Source: Erysipelotrichaceae bacterium UBA6182 (GTDB lineage: Bacteria; Bacillota_I; Bacilli_A; Erysipelotrichales; Erysipelotrichaceae). From it: DNA of 6,909 bases. This document shows, one piece after another, positions 6,361 to 6,909 of this stretch; within the stretch, counting starts at the first letter, position 1; every line of letters begins with the position of its first letter. The translations under genes were made by a program, and so were the position numbers. The stretch is taken from NCBI GenBank assembly GCA_002422065.1, contig DITO01000004.1, forward strand, positions 1 to 6,909, given 5' to 3'. The notes under the pieces are model-generated. The model searched no databases. It was not told the origin of the DNA and saw nothing but the letters and a program-made list of their open reading frames with translations.

Positions 6361-6365
6361 TCCTC
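6361..6365 (-). promoter_or_regulatory. Ribosome binding site fixing the reductase start
   Basis: The minus strand reads GAGGA followed by CACT and ATG. The same context, GAGGACATTATG, precedes the carbonic anhydrase-like gene. It supports the 6356 start over the longer frame. Confidence 0.65.
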
Positions 6366-6380
6366 TACTCTCACACTAAC

Positions 6381-6410
6381 AAAAAAAAAGATGTCCCGCA
6401 AGACATCTTT
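6381..6410 (-). terminator. Rho-independent terminator of the PTS gene
   Basis: On the minus strand a 9-bp stem (AAAGATGTC at 6410-6402 with GACATCTTT at 6395-6387) encloses TTGCGG and is followed by an uninterrupted T run to 6381. A T-G wobble inside the loop would leave a UGCG tetraloop. It begins 17 nt after the permease stop codon and lies just upstream of the reductase start. Confidence 0.9.
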
Positions 6411-6427
6411 ATTGATTCGTTTGTAAA

Positions 6428-6909
6428 TTATGCAATATCTTTCTTCAAGACACCAAGTAGACCAGCAGTCACTAAGGTTCCTGCAGCAATCGCAATTACG
6501 TATTGAATGATGTTTGTTACTGCGAAGATAACGAATAATCCACCATGAGGAACAGCAAGTGTTGCACCTAAACCCATGGATAATGCTCCTGCTACTGCTC
6601 CACCTGCCATGATTGCTGGTAAAACACGTGCAGGATCTGCTGCTGCGAATGGAATTGCGCCTTCAGTAATGAAGCTTGCACCTAATACAATTGCTGCTTT
6701 TCCAGCTTCTTTTTGATCTGTATCGAATTTCTTAGCAAATAATAAAGTTGCTAAGCCAATTCCTAATGGAGGAACCATACCCCCAGCCATGACAGCCGCC
6801 ATGACAGCTGAGCCTTGTCCTAATACAAGAGTAGAAGTACCAAATGCATAAGCTGCTTTGTTTACTGGACCACCCATATCAAATGCCATCATCGTACCAA
6901 GAAGTAATC
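6428..6909 (-). CDS. Fructose-family PTS permease, IIC domain, C-terminal part (FruA-type), runs off right edge
   Basis: About 160 residues of a membrane-embedded PTS enzyme IIC are present, continuing beyond the right edge (the upstream residues LLLGT are in frame). Fructose-family signatures are FDMGGPVNKAAYAFG and, later, ASFITEGAIPFAAADPARVLP, with Gly/Ala-rich transmembrane segments around them (for example LGQGSAVMAAVMAGG). The ITEGAIPF motif belongs to the conserved substrate-handling region of Fru-type IIC domains. The family moves fructose or related sugars across the membrane while phosphorylating them through linked IIA and IIB domains. Whether those are fused here or separate cannot be seen. 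The protein ends directly after the IIC domain (LLGVLKKDIA), so no IIA or IIB domain follows at the C-terminus. A strong terminator follows. Fructose is the likeliest substrate, but mannosylglycerate-type relatives share these motifs. Confidence 0.92.
   Translation of the reverse strand, partial: LLLGTMMAFDMGGPVNKAAYAFGTSTLVLGQGSAVMAAVMAGGMVPPLGIGLATLLFAKKFDTDQKEAGKAAIVLGASFITEGAIPFAAADPARVLPAIMAGGAVAGALSMGLGATLAVPHGGLFVIFAVTNIIQYVIAIAAGTLVTAGLLGVLKKDIA

Noticed and set aside
6357..6401. 15-residue N-terminal extension of the aldo/keto reductase starting at ATG 6401
   Set aside because: It would be encoded by the PTS terminator hairpin and T run (Phe-rich), whereas ATG 6356 has a GAGGA site at good spacing and matches the family N-terminus.
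6366..6410. Promoter for the reductase overlapping the terminator (TTGCGG, 17 bp, TAGTGT)
   Set aside because: Only three of six bases match at each hexamer. Too weak to list as a feature; mentioned only as a possibility in the findings.

Overview
The window looks like an ordinary chromosomal housekeeping region of an AT-rich, low-GC Gram-positive bacterium (Bacillota). The evidence is the base composition, the GAGG/AAGGA Shine-Dalgarno sites, the extended -10 promoters, tight gene packing with small overlaps, a PTS sugar permease and U-tailed intrinsic terminators. TGA is used as a stop and TGG as Trp, so the code is standard and this is not a mollicute. An Erysipelothrix-like lineage would fit, but that is an impression and not something the sequence proves.

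Layout. (1) A minus-strand cluster fills the left third. In order of transcription it is a 12-TM-type MFS transporter (1380-2567), a metallo-beta-lactamase-fold hydrolase (675-1358), a gamma-class carbonic anhydrase-like hexapeptide protein (141-653) and a HAD-family phosphatase cut by the left edge (1-151). Gaps of 21 and 21 nt and then an 11-bp overlap point to one operon. (2) A 74-bp divergent intergenic region (2568-2641) carries two back-to-back extended -10 promoters. (3) A plus-strand operon follows: aspartate ammonia-lyase (aspA, 2642-4081), then the alpha (4068-4910) and beta (4907-5440) subunits of a class I [4Fe-4S] fumarate hydratase. The genes overlap by 14 and 4 bp and end in a strong terminator at 5429-5464. 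(4) Convergent to it is an aldo/keto reductase of the YdhF type (5466-6356, minus). (5) Upstream of the reductase, on the same strand, lie an intrinsic terminator (6381-6410) and the C-terminal part of a fructose-family PTS IIC permease (6428-6909, running off the right edge).

How the genes fit together. AspA converts L-aspartate to fumarate plus ammonia, and the two fumarase subunits hydrate fumarate to L-malate. The operon is therefore a self-contained aspartate-to-malate route, reversible in principle, and no other TCA-cycle gene is present. The divergent MFS gene could be co-regulated with it through the shared intergenic region, but nothing identifies its substrate. The MFS/MBL/carbonic anhydrase/HAD cluster has no obvious common pathway.

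I found no mobile element, CRISPR array, tRNA/rRNA gene or clearly new system. The points most worth a second look are the apparently leaderless start of the MFS gene, the Asp-to-Asn change in the MBL metal-binding motif, and the reductase gene sitting directly behind a terminator with almost no room for its own promoter.
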